From positions 1 to 64,000 of the forward strand of contig DASSIM010000131.1 in assembly GCA_035691865.1 (NCBI GenBank): a stretch of 64,000 nt of DNA, in the 5' to 3' direction. The stretch's first letter is position 1. Each line of letters begins with the position of its first letter. Below the pieces are notes generated by a model, which was not told the DNA's origin, did not search any database, and saw only the letters and a program-made list of their open reading frames with translations. Positions 34,487-44,144 of the stretch are shown here, piece by piece. This DNA is from Nitrosopolaris sp035691865. GTDB lineage: Archaea; Thermoproteota; Nitrososphaeria; Nitrososphaerales; Nitrososphaeraceae. The position numbers and the translations under genes were made by a program.

Positions 34487-35110
34487 TTATGAATGCATTA
34501 TATTAAATTCAGAGGACTTCATAATACTAGCGTTAGCTCCAGTTCCTGACTGGTAATGGAAGGTCACACTAGCTATTGTCGGTCCAGATGCAACGGCCTG
34601 ATATGTCGTCCCTATGGGTGTTCCTATTATTGATGCCTTTTCTCCTGGTCTCAATTTAACTAAATGGGCTGCTGCCGACGCTGATGCTGCTCCTGCAAAA
34701 CAGCTTTCTTCATTTTTCGTAACCACATTTTTATTGAATGTTGCAGATACTGTCGAATCACATGGTTCAGCAGCGAAGCTAATCGTTCCAGGAGAATTGT
34801 TAACAACCATTGCCTGTATGCGGAAAAAATTGCCTACATGAACAACGATTGGCTGTGTATGGATAGCCAAAAGGAGAACACCACCACTTGGAAAAGCTAT
34901 ATCATGATATATTGCGTTGTTATCAATAACAAAAGCCTTGGATGACAACGCATGTACTTCTTGTAACAGTCCATGTCTTTCTAGTGCATTTGTGTTTGTA
35001 GTGTTGTCTGTCGCTGCTATGGTGGTGGTTAGTGGCGCAACAACGTTCGGTAGTAATAACACGCCGGTTATTATCTGCAGCTGTAGTAGTACATTACTCC
35101 CATTGGTCAT
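34487..35110 (-). CDS. Secreted hypothetical protein, 207 aa
   Basis: A signal peptide-like segment (residues 8-30, LQLQIITGVLLLPNVVAPLT) starts the protein, followed by a Thr/Asn-rich stretch. The rest (YHDIAFPSGGVLLLAIHTQP, GNFFRIQAMVVNNSPGTISF and VTFHYQSGTG) is a beta-sandwich-like domain with two cysteines (AEPCDS and EESCFAGA), probably extracellular. It resembles the N-terminal domains of secreted proteins near copper or cell-wall genes, but no family can be named. The start is ATG at 35108-35110. Confidence 0.65.
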   Translation of the reverse strand: MTNGSNVLLQLQIITGVLLLPNVVAPLTTTIAATDNTTNTNALERHGLLQEVHALSSKAFVIDNNAIYHDIAFPSGGVLLLAIHTQPIVVHVGNFFRIQAMVVNNSPGTISFAAEPCDSTVSATFNKNVVTKNEESCFAGAASASAAAHLVKLRPGEKASIIGTPIGTTYQAVASGPTIASVTFHYQSGTGANASIMKSSEFNIMHS

Positions 35111-35284
35111 TCCACTTGATTCGCTTACAAGCTCCTTTTAAATGTGTATGTGCTCACATGGCTTCGGATCTGAGAGTATATCGAATATTAATTCATGCTG
35201 TCTTGCACTTCAGCACTATGTGATGCTCAACAAGAATTGTTCCAACACTCACTTCTCACCCTCTTCCTTTTCTTCATCTTGATA

Positions 35285-35395
35285 ATGGTATGCCTTCGCT
35301 GCGGTTGTGCCTACATAATCGGATCAAAACATGGTTGTGAATTGAATCCAAAGACAGTTTCTTCTTGTTGCCGTCTACCCTCCCACTCCCTGTAA
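35285..35395 (+). CDS. Possible small cysteine-rich protein, 36 aa
   Basis: ATG at 35285 to TAA at 35393-35395. The sequence MVCLRCGCAYIIGSKHGCEL, ending SCCRLPSHSL, has a CxxC and further Cys and His residues that could bind zinc. The frame continues upstream, where it is hydrophobic and less convincing. It is small and uncertain. Confidence 0.3.
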   Translation: MVCLRCGCAYIIGSKHGCELNPKTVSSCCRLPSHSL

Positions 35396-35441
35396 GCAGC
35401 TCCCATATTTTTAGCGGTCTAACCTTTTTGCTCAATCCAGT

Positions 35442-35696
35442 ATGGTTTGCAGGAATCTATGTGAAAGATTATATTCCAAACTTATTGTTGGTAAGAGCCA
35501 ATATGGGGCCGGCATGAAATATTGTAGAAGGTGTGAAGTTTATTTTTACCATAACGGAAATTTCTGTCCATGTTGCGGAATGGCATTAAAAGCATCACCA
35601 ACCAATAGAAAGCAAAAAGAAAAACTCAGGACACAAAATAGACAATTAAGATTGCCATCACCAATATTAGCTAATGAAGTTAGCAGCCGCTTCTGA
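35442..35696 (+). CDS. Zinc-ribbon protein of the Nitrososphaeria type
   Basis: An 84-residue protein starting VCRNLCERLYSK, with a zinc ribbon YCRRCEVYFYHNGNFCPCCG (two CxxC pairs) and a basic tail KQKEKLRTQN. This exact architecture (MVCRNxCERL, a glycine spacer, then a YCRRC...CPCCG ribbon) recurs in multiple copies in Nitrososphaeria genomes. A role as transcription or translation accessory factor is a guess from the ribbon. ATG at 35442. Confidence 0.75.
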   Translation: MVCRNLCERLYSKLIVGKSQYGAGMKYCRRCEVYFYHNGNFCPCCGMALKASPTNRKQKEKLRTQNRQLRLPSPILANEVSSRF

Positions 35697-36014
35697 GGAG
35701 GTTTAGAACAGAATGAACCGGTGCATATTAGGATTCCATGTCAGATTTATCATACTAAGAGGCCAAATGGTCCCCGGATTTAACTCATCGATTCCGATCT
35801 ACCTCCATCTTCTAAATTCTATTTGTTAATCAATTCAATATGTTTTTTCTTTGTTTCTTCGAAGGTAGTGTAGATACCAGCCTTGAACGTTCTTATTACA
35901 CTCTATCTAAGAGAAATAAAGCTAGTTAAAAGGCAAGGAATTGTACTGTATACAATTGCAGAAAAGTCTGATATGACCTGACGAAACATGCTAGTTTGAT
36001 AAAGGCAACTCCAG
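35697..36014. other. Gap before the kinase gene
   Basis: No convincing frame. It must hold the promoter of the kinase gene; AT-rich stretches at 35905-35935 and 36025-36060 are the only candidates. Confidence 0.3.
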
Positions 36015-38732
36015 GTGATGGATATGATTAATCATATTCGTTACTTATTAAGGTTATATATCCGCAGATATCACACTATATGGGTAACAATTTTACTCTT
36101 GACAGTGATAGCATCAGATAAATCCAGTGTAAGTACCGAGGTATTACATGGTCGGCAAAACGTTATAAATACAATATTACAATTTGCCTCTAACGCAAAG
36201 AGTAGAATCGATGCTTGCGTAGATTGTAGCCGACCATCTTTAGCTCTCGAAATTGAACAATTAAAAAAAGCGTTTCTTGATGCCAAAAATAGAGGAGTTA
36301 AATTAAGATACGGTACTGAAGTTACTGAGAATAATATCGGCTATTGTAAACAGTTAATAGAAATGGTTGATGAGCTTCGTCACATAGAGGGAATTAAGGG
36401 AAATTTCTACATAAGTGAAACAGAATACATTGCTCCTTCAAGCTTGCATGGTGAAGGCGAGTCAGCAACTCAAATCATCTATACCAATGTAAAGGAAATT
36501 GTAGAACATCAGCAACAATATGTTTTTGATAGTTTTTGGAGTAGAGCAATTTCAGCTGAGCGGAGAATAAGGGAAATTGAGGAGGGGATAGTACAATTTG
36601 AAACTAAAGTATTAGAAAATAAAGAGCAAATTTTCAGCCATTTGAAATCTGTTATTGAGAAAGTCTCTGACAGATCAGTTTGCTCATCAATCGGTGGAAT
36701 GCAATTAGTGCATAACAACTTCTTTGATGAATATAAAAAAATAATAGATAGTCATAGAAAAAGAGGAGAAGGCAAGGGTGTTAGATGGGTTATTTCAATA
36801 GACAAAGATAGCATAGATTTAGTAAAATTATTTCTAAATGCAGGAGTGCAAATAAGACATGTCAAAAATTTACCACTTATGAATTTTGCTGTTGACACTA
36901 GACACTTTCATGCCACTATAGACAAGATGAAAGCAGGTAAAATAATGGAAAGTCTCTTGATTAGTAACGAACCTGCATACATCGGCCACTATCATTCTAT
37001 CTTTGAAGATCTTTGGAAAGATGGTACTGATGCTGTAGAGAGGGTAAAAGAGATAGAAGAAGGAGTTGACTTGGACGATATGGAAGTCATACGAAGCTCA
37101 GCAAGAGCACAGGGCAAATTTTTGGATATCGTAAAGGCAGCTAAACAAGAAATATTATGGATTTTTCCAACCACCAACGCTTTTTTTCGGCAAGATAAGA
37201 TTGGCGCTATTTCACTAGTAATACAAGCAGCAAGAGAGAGAAATGTAATAGTTAGGATATTGATACCAGGAACCAGTTTAAATGTAGAAAAAATACAGCA
37301 ATTAAAACAGTATTGTTCTGATCACATTATTTTAGATGTTAGATACATTGAACAAATGTCAGAAACCAAAGCCACAATTCTGGTAGTTGATAGAAGAGAT
37401 TCGTTAGTAATGGAATTAAGAGACGATTCAAAAACTACTTTCTCAGAAGCAATAGGCTTATCAACATTTTCAAATAGTAAAGCCGGAGTTTTATCCTATG
37501 TTGCAATATTTGAGAATTTATGGAGGCAAGCTGAACTATATGAACAATTAAAGAAGGTACATGAACAATTAAAACTTCACGATAAAATGCAAAAAGAATT
37601 TATCAGTATTGCGGCTCATGAATTAAGGAATCCTATTCAACCGATACGTGGTCTAGCTGAGATCGTCAAGTCTAAAATAAAGGATGCTAAGCAAGGTGAA
37701 TTACTAGATGTTATTGTCAGAAATGCAAAGCGGCTGCATCGACTTACAGAAGATATATTAAATGTTACAAAGATTGAAAGCCAATCTCTAGATCTGAAAT
37801 ACGAACAATTCAATCTAGGCGATGTAATAACTAATGCGATAAATGATACAATGGTAACCAATGACTTCTTAACAAAGAGCAAAAGAAATGGAATAGAATT
37901 GCTATACCGTGAGCACCAAGATATCTCTATACGAGCTGACAAAGCAAGAATAACTCAAGTTATTTTTAACTTATTAAGTAATGCTGTTAAAGCCACAGAA
38001 GAGGGAATTATATCTATTAGCTTAGAAAAGAAAGAAGATAATGATCAAGTTGTTATTAGTGTAAAGGATACTGGTGCAGGCATAGATCCTGAGATGCTAC
38101 CAAGGTTATTTACAAGATTTGCTACAAAATCTTTCGTAGGTACTGGATTAGGGTTGTATATCTCCAAAAGTATTGTAGAGGCTCATGGTGGCAAGATAGG
38201 AGCCGAAAATAACTCTGATGGAAGAGGAGCAACATTTGCATTCAGTCTACCATTGATAATTCAACCGGATCATCGGCAGGAAACTATGGCTGATGTTACT
38301 ACTACCGCCACTATGACCGACGGTATTGAAGAAAGAATTAAACTTCATAAAACAAAAATGAAGAAGATATTTTTAGTTGACGATGACATTGATCATACTA
38401 TTACTTTCAAGGAGGGATTGGAGTTTGCAGGATTTGAAGTTGATGCATATAACAATTCAGTAACTGCATTATCAAATTTCAAGCCGGGTTACTATGATCT
38501 ATTGTTAATTGATATTAAAATGCCCAAGATTGATGGATTTGAACTATATGAAAGGATTATAAAAATAGATGATAAAGTTAAAGTATGGTTCATTACTGCA
38601 TATGATGTATATTATAAAACATTAACAGAAGTTTCTTCGAAATTAAAAGAAGAAACGATTTTAAGACGTTTTATTCAAAAACCTATTGAAATAACTAATT
38701 TAGTGAAACAAGTAAAACGAGAGTTAGATTAG
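36015..38732 (+). CDS. Hybrid histidine kinase with three sensor repeats and receiver
   Basis: A 905-residue sensor kinase. Residues 20-35 may be a membrane helix. Three similar sensor modules follow (about 40-185, 195-345 and 350-510), each ending in a similar [VI]F[DE]xxW motif (VFDSFW, IFEDLW, IFENLW); the PLD/TrmB-like fold is a guess. A coiled coil (505-528) leads to HisKA with ISIAAHELRNPIQ (His535) and HATPase boxes: N box VIFNLLSNAVKA (649-660), G1 DTGAGID, G2 GTGLGLYISK. A receiver ends the protein (783-905): DD at 789-790, Asp833 in LLLIDIKMP, Thr861 and Lys889. It should relay phosphate from His535 to Asp833 or a separate receiver such as that at 14611. A broken cyclase gene follows ten bases later. 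Confidence 0.9.
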   Translation: MMDMINHIRYLLRLYIRRYHTIWVTILLLTVIASDKSSVSTEVLHGRQNVINTILQFASNAKSRIDACVDCSRPSLALEIEQLKKAFLDAKNRGVKLRYGTEVTENNIGYCKQLIEMVDELRHIEGIKGNFYISETEYIAPSSLHGEGESATQIIYTNVKEIVEHQQQYVFDSFWSRAISAERRIREIEEGIVQFETKVLENKEQIFSHLKSVIEKVSDRSVCSSIGGMQLVHNNFFDEYKKIIDSHRKRGEGKGVRWVISIDKDSIDLVKLFLNAGVQIRHVKNLPLMNFAVDTRHFHATIDKMKAGKIMESLLISNEPAYIGHYHSIFEDLWKDGTDAVERVKEIEEGVDLDDMEVIRSSARAQGKFLDIVKAAKQEILWIFPTTNAFFRQDKIGAISLVIQAARERNVIVRILIPGTSLNVEKIQQLKQYCSDHIILDVRYIEQMSETKATILVVDRRDSLVMELRDDSKTTFSEAIGLSTFSNSKAGVLSYVAIFENLWRQAELYEQLKKVHEQLKLHDKMQKEFISIAAHELRNPIQPIRGLAEIVKSKIKDAKQGELLDVIVRNAKRLHRLTEDILNVTKIESQSLDLKYEQFNLGDVITNAINDTMVTNDFLTKSKRNGIELLYREHQDISIRADKARITQVIFNLLSNAVKATEEGIISISLEKKEDNDQVVISVKDTGAGIDPEMLPRLFTRFATKSFVGTGLGLYISKSIVEAHGGKIGAENNSDGRGATFAFSLPLIIQPDHRQETMADVTTTATMTDGIEERIKLHKTKMKKIFLVDDDIDHTITFKEGLEFAGFEVDAYNNSVTALSNFKPGYYDLLLIDIKMPKIDGFELYERIIKIDDKVKVWFITAYDVYYKTLTEVSSKLKEETILRRFIQKPIEITNLVKQVKRELD

Positions 38733-38741
38733 TGATAATCT

Positions 38742-39110
38742 GTGACGACAACTAATGAATCTTCAGCAACCACAAACATCTCTGACGCTTCTCAACTCAT
38801 TAACTCTGCAGAATTTAAGAAAGAAGAGAACGAGATATGTTTTATTAGAGCACAAAATTGTTGTGTGGTCAATTCCACGATTATTACTTCTACTATAGAC
38901 GATCCAGAAAAAGTTAGGAAATATTATGGGATTTTCCTTAACACAATGGCGGCAATAGCCAGAGAGTCAGGAGCAAAAATAATAAATAATGTTGGTGACC
39001 CAGATAGTTTGCTCACCTAGTCTGGCTTTTCAAATTCCCCAAACTAACGATAATACCTCAGTGATACTAGCACATTTACCTTTCTGTAATTAGTCTCTAT
39101 TTATTTGCAG
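38742..39110 (+). pseudogene. Class III nucleotide cyclase, truncated remnant
   Basis: From GTG at 38742 a frame of 92 residues reads ICFIRAQNCCVVNSTIITST, then VRKYYGIFLNTMAAIARESG and AKIINNVGD, the N-terminal part of the class III cyclase domain (VD...T...Y..FL..M......G....VGD). After GD the frame goes into unrelated residues and stops at 39018-39020. A shifted frame (QIPQTNDNTSV) fits the expected continuation, so a frameshift occurred at about 39000. The catalytic core is absent. In relatives such cyclase-like domains sit next to or inside histidine kinase genes, as here. Probably non-functional. Confidence 0.65.
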
Positions 39111-39188
39111 TCAGTTAAGTCCAAATTGAATATTATAATTTCATTCATTTTGTTCATATAGTCCATTTTATTCATATAGTTAATGATG

Positions 39189-39202
39189 TTAGCCTAGGAT
39201 AA
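39189..39202 (+). promoter_or_regulatory. DtxR/MntR-type box before mntH
   Basis: TTAGCCTAGGATAA is a near-perfect palindrome (TTA.CCTAGG.TAA) related to the boxes at 12399-12426. It lies just upstream of a CTTTTATATG TATA-like box (39203-39212), so a bound repressor would block the basal factors. Its position 37 bases before the NRAMP start fits control by the DtxR-type repressor. Confidence 0.6.
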
Positions 39203-39238
39203 CTTTTATATGATTGCATAGATTTATTATATATATCA

Positions 39239-40498
39239 ATGATTCTCTCTCAGAAGTTTTTTTTAGCCAAGAAACAATCTCTTCTTAGGCTACTTCTTTA
39301 CACAGGGCCCGCTCTCATTGTAAGCATGGCCTATATGGATCCTGGAAATTATGGTACTGACATTGCAGGGGGAGCATCTCTTAATTACAGTCTTCTTTGG
39401 GTAGTCTGGCTTTCAAGCGCGATGGCTATGATGCTTCAATATTTGTCAGGCAAGCTTGGAATAGCAACGGGGAAATCGTTACCAGAAATAATGCGTGAAA
39501 AACTAAAAAAAAAAATATTCATCATACCATATTGGTTAGCTGCAGAAGCAGCAGCTGCTGCTACCGACTTGGCGGAGTTCCTTGGGACTGTTATCGCCCT
39601 TAACCTTTTATTTGGAATTCCATTGATCTATGCAGCCATCTTTGGAGCTTTGGATGTAATCTTAATACTTGCTCTTACAACACGCAAATTCCGTATTCTT
39701 GAACGGATGTTTATCCTGTTCGTATCAATAATAGCTTTCGGTTTTTTATATGAAGTGTTTATCACAAAGCCAGATCCTTCAGCAATATTATATCATTCGA
39801 TTGTTCCCATAATTGCAAATTCTAATGCATTACTTATATCCGTTGGAATTATTGGAGCTACAGTAATGCCACATGCTCTTTTTGTGCATTCTTGGCTAAC
39901 AAAGAACAAAATTAAGGACAAATCGATTCAAGAAAAGAGAACAATACGAAAGCTACACCTTACAGAAACTGTTGGTATACTCACAATTGCAGGCATGGTA
40001 AACGCGACAATAATGATAATCGCTGCCGCTGCGTTTCATGCGCATTTTTCCAATATAGCCTCAATATCTGATGCTTACAAAACTCTGATTCCGATGTTTG
40101 GAATTGGTGCGGGGACAGTCTTCATCGTTACTTTGCTTGCATCTGGCATTTCCTCTTCAGTCGTGGGTACTTTGGCAGGTCAAACCATAATGGAAGGTCT
40201 GTTGGGTATGAAAGTTAATGTCTGGTTAAGACGTATTGTAACTCGGTTTATCAATGTAATTCCTACTACGATGGCTCTATTACTCGGCTTTGATCCACTC
40301 AGTATACTAGTCTACAGTCAGGTGATTCTTAGTTTAATGATACCCTTGCCAATGATTCCCCTGGTATTTTTAACAAGAAACAAAGCAGTGATGGGCGAAT
40401 TTGTAAACAGAAACATCACAACAGTAATTTCAATTGTTTTCGTTGGTATAATTATGGCATTTAATTCTTTTCTAATAGCAACTACAATCAAACCATAG
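39239..40498 (+). CDS. mntH: NRAMP-family Mn/Fe transporter
   Basis: A 419-residue, about 11-helix transporter of the NRAMP (MntH) family. The metal-binding first helix has SMAYMDPGNYGTD (the DPGN motif at 34-37) and helix 6 has GATVMPHALFVHSW with the conserved Met-Pro-His. These are the residues that bind Mn2+ or Fe2+ and couple to protons. It moves metal into the cell. It starts with ATG at 39239; a TATA-like box is 26-30 bases upstream, so the message may be leaderless. A DtxR-type palindrome overlies the promoter. With the ZIP gene at 11329-12249 it is the second predicted metal importer in this window. Confidence 0.92.
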   Translation: MILSQKFFLAKKQSLLRLLLYTGPALIVSMAYMDPGNYGTDIAGGASLNYSLLWVVWLSSAMAMMLQYLSGKLGIATGKSLPEIMREKLKKKIFIIPYWLAAEAAAAATDLAEFLGTVIALNLLFGIPLIYAAIFGALDVILILALTTRKFRILERMFILFVSIIAFGFLYEVFITKPDPSAILYHSIVPIIANSNALLISVGIIGATVMPHALFVHSWLTKNKIKDKSIQEKRTIRKLHLTETVGILTIAGMVNATIMIIAAAAFHAHFSNIASISDAYKTLIPMFGIGAGTVFIVTLLASGISSSVVGTLAGQTIMEGLLGMKVNVWLRRIVTRFINVIPTTMALLLGFDPLSILVYSQVILSLMIPLPMIPLVFLTRNKAVMGEFVNRNITTVISIVFVGIIMAFNSFLIATTIKP

Positions 40499-41332
40499 AG
40501 GTGTTATTCGTCGTACACGTTCTTGTTTTCCGATTTAATAATGGATCAAAAAATATGTATCAAGTAGCAAATTGTTTGCAATTTTATTGTTGTGGACGAT
40601 AGGAATTCAATTTTCCCCGCAATTTATGCTAATGCCAAGTGAAATTTGAAGAGAATTTCAGTTAACTTCTCAAGAATGTTCAAACCAACCTCGTTGGCAG
40701 CGATAAGATTGTCCATTCGAAGTTCTTGTGGAATCTCTAGCATCTTAACTGCGTATCCCAAGGCTCCAAAATATAAAAAACCATTAAGTATGGATTATAT
40801 GGTTAATTAGCAATAGTCACAAAACAAGAAAGACATAAAATCAAATATCATAAATTACTTATTATTCGGCTATTGTCAGGGCGTCGAGTAAGATTCAGAG
40901 GACTTTGATTTGCAACTTCTCTGGCATTTGACCTTGATCGCTTACTTATGTCGATGCAGGCTATTAGATTATCTAATCTGATAATAAGCGCGTACATTAC
41001 TAGAGATGATAGATAGGAATAACAATGTCATATTTGTAATATCGGACTGCACCCCATGACACTGCAGACATCTTCAACATTGCCTTCTGCAAGCCCCGTT
41101 AATAGGAAAGGACCTTCAGTCCACACTTTACGACACACCAGGAACCGGATCTAGCGTTCTTTGTCATTCATCTATTATCATCAAGTATATCTACCTGCAG
41201 GTAGTTCTTGTAGAAGTCCGTACCATTCCCTCATAAAATAATATGTCTTTAAGTGGACTTTGAGGGTCAAATCACTCGTTAACAATGTATAAGTATAAAA
41301 AATGAACTTGGACATAATTATACTAGCTGGAT
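40499..41332. other. Long gap with one weak minus-strand ORF
   Basis: Over 800 bases. A minus-strand frame 40624-40743 (39 codons after ATG, MLEIPQELRMDNLIAANEVG) is coding-like but short, and it continues a little upstream to a TAA without another start; a decayed gene is possible. The rest has no convincing frame. Confidence 0.3.
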
Positions 41333-41770
41333 TTGGGCTGGGACGATGAAGACGATGTAAAGAAAGATCGACTCTTTAGAGATTATGATACCGTATTAAA
41401 AGAAAGTGCAATATTAACTACCTTCGGTGGTGTTTTGTTTGGTTTTCTCTTAAATATATCTATTAGAGGTGGAAATCAACTGATATACGTTGAAAAAATT
41501 ATCCTTGTTTTAGCATTATTTTCCATAACCATCGCAGTTTCGCTTTTTGTTATGCCGGTGATTTATCATCATTTACAATTTCCTTATACTGATGTGGACA
41601 AGTTCAAAAGAAGAGCTCATAGATTTGTAATATTTGGACTAATCCCTACTGCCCTAACATTATACCTTGGGATGGTGCTTGCCTTCTCGCCATTGATAGC
41701 TGAATTGGCATATTTTGTTGCCGGATTACCATTTGCTTTTGTTTATGTTCTTTATAGAATGAGAAAATAA
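41333..41770 (+). CDS. DUF6328-like membrane protein
   Basis: A 145-residue protein with a charged N-terminus (DDEDDVKKDRLFRDYDTVLK), then about four transmembrane helices (ILTTFGGVLFGFLLNI, IILVLALFSITIAVSLFV, FVIFGLIPTALTLYLG and LAYFVAGLPFAFVYVL). This layout, with a His pair (VIYHHLQFPY) between helices 2 and 3, resembles DUF6328 proteins found near oxidase or transport genes. Function unknown. The start is TTG at 41333. Confidence 0.6.
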   Translation: MGWDDEDDVKKDRLFRDYDTVLKESAILTTFGGVLFGFLLNISIRGGNQLIYVEKIILVLALFSITIAVSLFVMPVIYHHLQFPYTDVDKFKRRAHRFVIFGLIPTALTLYLGMVLAFSPLIAELAYFVAGLPFAFVYVLYRMRK

Positions 41771-42062
41771 TAGTATTCATGGAACTAATAATAAGAGCAA
41801 AATGCAAAATACAGATACAGTCATATCCACAAGAATTGCAGAAACAAACCGAACAATGGGTGCAAAAATAAACATCGGCAATAGCATGGGATCAGGTAAA
41901 AATCCTCTTACCTGCAATTACTATTGGCTCTTTATTTTGAAAGATGGCTTGAGGAAAAAGCACGTCGACGCAAACAACAGAAACAAAGAAACTATCATCT
42001 TCATTATTAATGATTGAGAATAAACTTACTCTTGAAACATTTGAAGATCTGCAGCATCCCAA

Positions 42063-42406
42063 GACTGGGAAGAGTTTAAGATCGGAGCAGGTCCTCCTCC
42101 AATAAAAAAGAAGCATGGTTGGCTATTAATTTATCATGGTGTCGATAAAGATTTGGTCTATAGAGCTGGAGCTACATTTTTGGATATCCACAATCCACTT
42201 AAAGTAATAGTTAGGACAAAGACCTTGTCTTACAACCTGAAAGAGATTATGAGAGAATTGGCGATGTCAGCAATGTGATTTTTCCAACAGGCACTTGCGG
42301 CATCGACGGGAAATTACATGTTTATTATGGAGGTTCGGATAAAGTGTGTTGTCTTGCAGTAGCGGAATTAGATGATTTATTACAATCTATATTGAATGAA
42401 GGCTAA
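42063..42406 (+). pseudogene. GH130 glycoside phosphorylase/hydrolase, C-terminal remnant
   Basis: Two frames together give the C-terminal part of a GH130 enzyme. Frame one reads DWEEFKIGAGPPPIKKKHGW, LLIYHGVDKDLVYRAGATFL and DIHNPLKVIVRT, then drifts to a stop. A shift near 42210 gives RDYERIGDVSNVIFPTGTCG and KLHVYYGGSDKVCCLAVAEL to TAA at 42404-42406, matching the conserved GH130 ending (VxNVxFPxG....YYG.AD). Without the N-terminal half and with a frameshift it cannot work. The enzyme family acts on beta-mannosides. The lost part may be in the unexplained DNA at 41800-42060. Confidence 0.7.
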
Positions 42407-42618
42407 TAGATCAAATTCGTGGTCCACGTCCTGTAGGAATCTTGTGTTGATGTGATAGCAGATTTGCCTGATTTCTCATATAAATGGTATCTACCGCGAT
42501 TTTTGAATTATAAGTATGTTCAATGTCTTCTTTGCTTTTCGGAATCAGTCTTCTCCGAGAATAGGCTACGCATGATGATAGTAAAACAGGCTTAAATAAT
42601 AGCAAAGCGGTCTTAAAA

Positions 42619-43575
42619 ATGTCGGTCATGCTCAAATCTCTTAAAATATACTCCGTTTTTGTATTAGTCGTGACTTCCAATGCAGCAATTTTAGCATTAA
42701 CGCTGTTAACAACAGCTACTCCCACGATGAACGCTTACGGACAAACAGGAAGTGCTGTCCAAAATACAAAAGCAACATATGCAGTAGAAATAGTTCCGGG
42801 AGCAGGTCAAAAGAGCGGTCTTCTGCATTATTATCCTCCTGCAATTGCAGTTCCTGTTGGAACTACTATAGCCTGGTTTAACAATGATCCAGAACAGCCT
42901 CATACGGTAACCAGCGGTTTACGGGGAGCTTCAGATTCTGGTGGTCTCTTTAATTCAGGTGTTATGCCCGCATTAAACGGTCTGCCTTTTCAATATACAT
43001 TTAACAGGGCAGGCGATTTCACATACCATTGTGAGATACATCCATGGAGAGTTGCAATTGTATCTGTAAGTAATGCAACAGAAAAAGGAAATAATTTTCA
43101 ATTCTCTTCAGGTGTAGGCCCAACATGGAACCTTACAAAAGATTTTAGAACATTACTGGAATTCACACCAGTAACCGTACTGAGCGCTCAATCACCAGTA
43201 CTTACATATAATATAACTACGTTCAAGAGTAATCCTGCTAATAATTTATTTTCAAAAATAATCATACCTTTAGACGGATCGACGCCTCTCACATATAATA
43301 TTACTATGTTCAAGGATAGCCTTACCAAGGAAGTATTTTCCAAAACATTCACCGTACCAGGAGACAAGCTTCCATTAGAGTTGATAGCAGGAGGATATGC
43401 TAACCAGACAAGAGCATATGGTCCAGACTTTAGTAGTAGTGGTGCATATCATCTTGAAGCACCATTCCTTAAAGGTAATGCGAACTATACTCTAAAAGTG
43501 GAAATTGCTGCAATAAACGGCAAACAACCGGAGAATAAAATAACAGATGATTTCAGTTTACGAACAATAACGTAA
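42619..43575 (+). CDS. Secreted cupredoxin-domain protein (plastocyanin-like)
   Basis: A 318-residue exported protein: signal peptide at about 6-38, then a blue-copper (cupredoxin) domain at 50-150. It has the copper ligands His95 (QPHTVTSG), Cys138 and His141 in YHCEIHPWRVAIVSV, but the place of the axial Met is Arg144. Residues 150-318 are Asn/Thr-rich beta-sheet repeats, with SPVLTYNITTFK and TPLTYNITMFKDS forming a repeated unit. It is probably a surface electron-transfer or copper-binding protein; related cupredoxins are abundant in ammonia-oxidising archaea. It starts with ATG at 42619, which has an AT-rich upstream region. Confidence 0.85.
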   Translation: MSVMLKSLKIYSVFVLVVTSNAAILALTLLTTATPTMNAYGQTGSAVQNTKATYAVEIVPGAGQKSGLLHYYPPAIAVPVGTTIAWFNNDPEQPHTVTSGLRGASDSGGLFNSGVMPALNGLPFQYTFNRAGDFTYHCEIHPWRVAIVSVSNATEKGNNFQFSSGVGPTWNLTKDFRTLLEFTPVTVLSAQSPVLTYNITTFKSNPANNLFSKIIIPLDGSTPLTYNITMFKDSLTKEVFSKTFTVPGDKLPLELIAGGYANQTRAYGPDFSSSGAYHLEAPFLKGNANYTLKVEIAAINGKQPENKITDDFSLRTIT

Positions 43576-44144
43576 CTTTCGTTTTTTTACTAAAAAAGAT
43601 GATTGATCAATGGTCAAATGTCTATCTCATAACCCAAGTTTTTTGTCATAATTTTCTTGAGAATGGATGTTCTTAGATAATGATATAAAATCGAGACCAT
43701 CAAACGAGTTCAGAAAAGGGGGCAATAGCAACTCCTAATACATTTCCGAATAGCTGCAGCATGATACTCTTTCTTTTCTTGGTCACGGTTGTCATTTGAG
43801 ATCATGAATGCACGGCTAAAGAAAAAGAGATTAGTTTAGTCTGTGATTGTAATGGCATTACTATCCAGTTGCAAGGAACACAAATTACGTCTTCGAACGA
43901 ACAGTTCTGGGTGTGCTTATTTTCCGCTAGGACAATCAGTAAGTTGCTCTCTGGATATGAATCAGGATAAACGCACCTATGCTCTCATTCTCGATTAGGA
44001 GAATATTCATATTCAGATTCCCGATTCAAACATCGGTTAAAAATAAGCGCAGTCATTTCATAATTTGTTATAAATTGTGCATTTTGACTAGCGCGAGATA
44101 TTGAGGATATATCTCCACTCTACATGCTCAATCTTCTGCTAGTA
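43576..44144. other. Gap with one open frame lacking a start
   Basis: A plus-strand frame from about 43803 to 43970 reads DHECTAKEKEISLVCDCNGI, then TIQLQGTQITSSNEQFWVCL, without a start codon; it looks like a decayed gene but I cannot identify it. Nothing else is clear. Confidence 0.25.
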
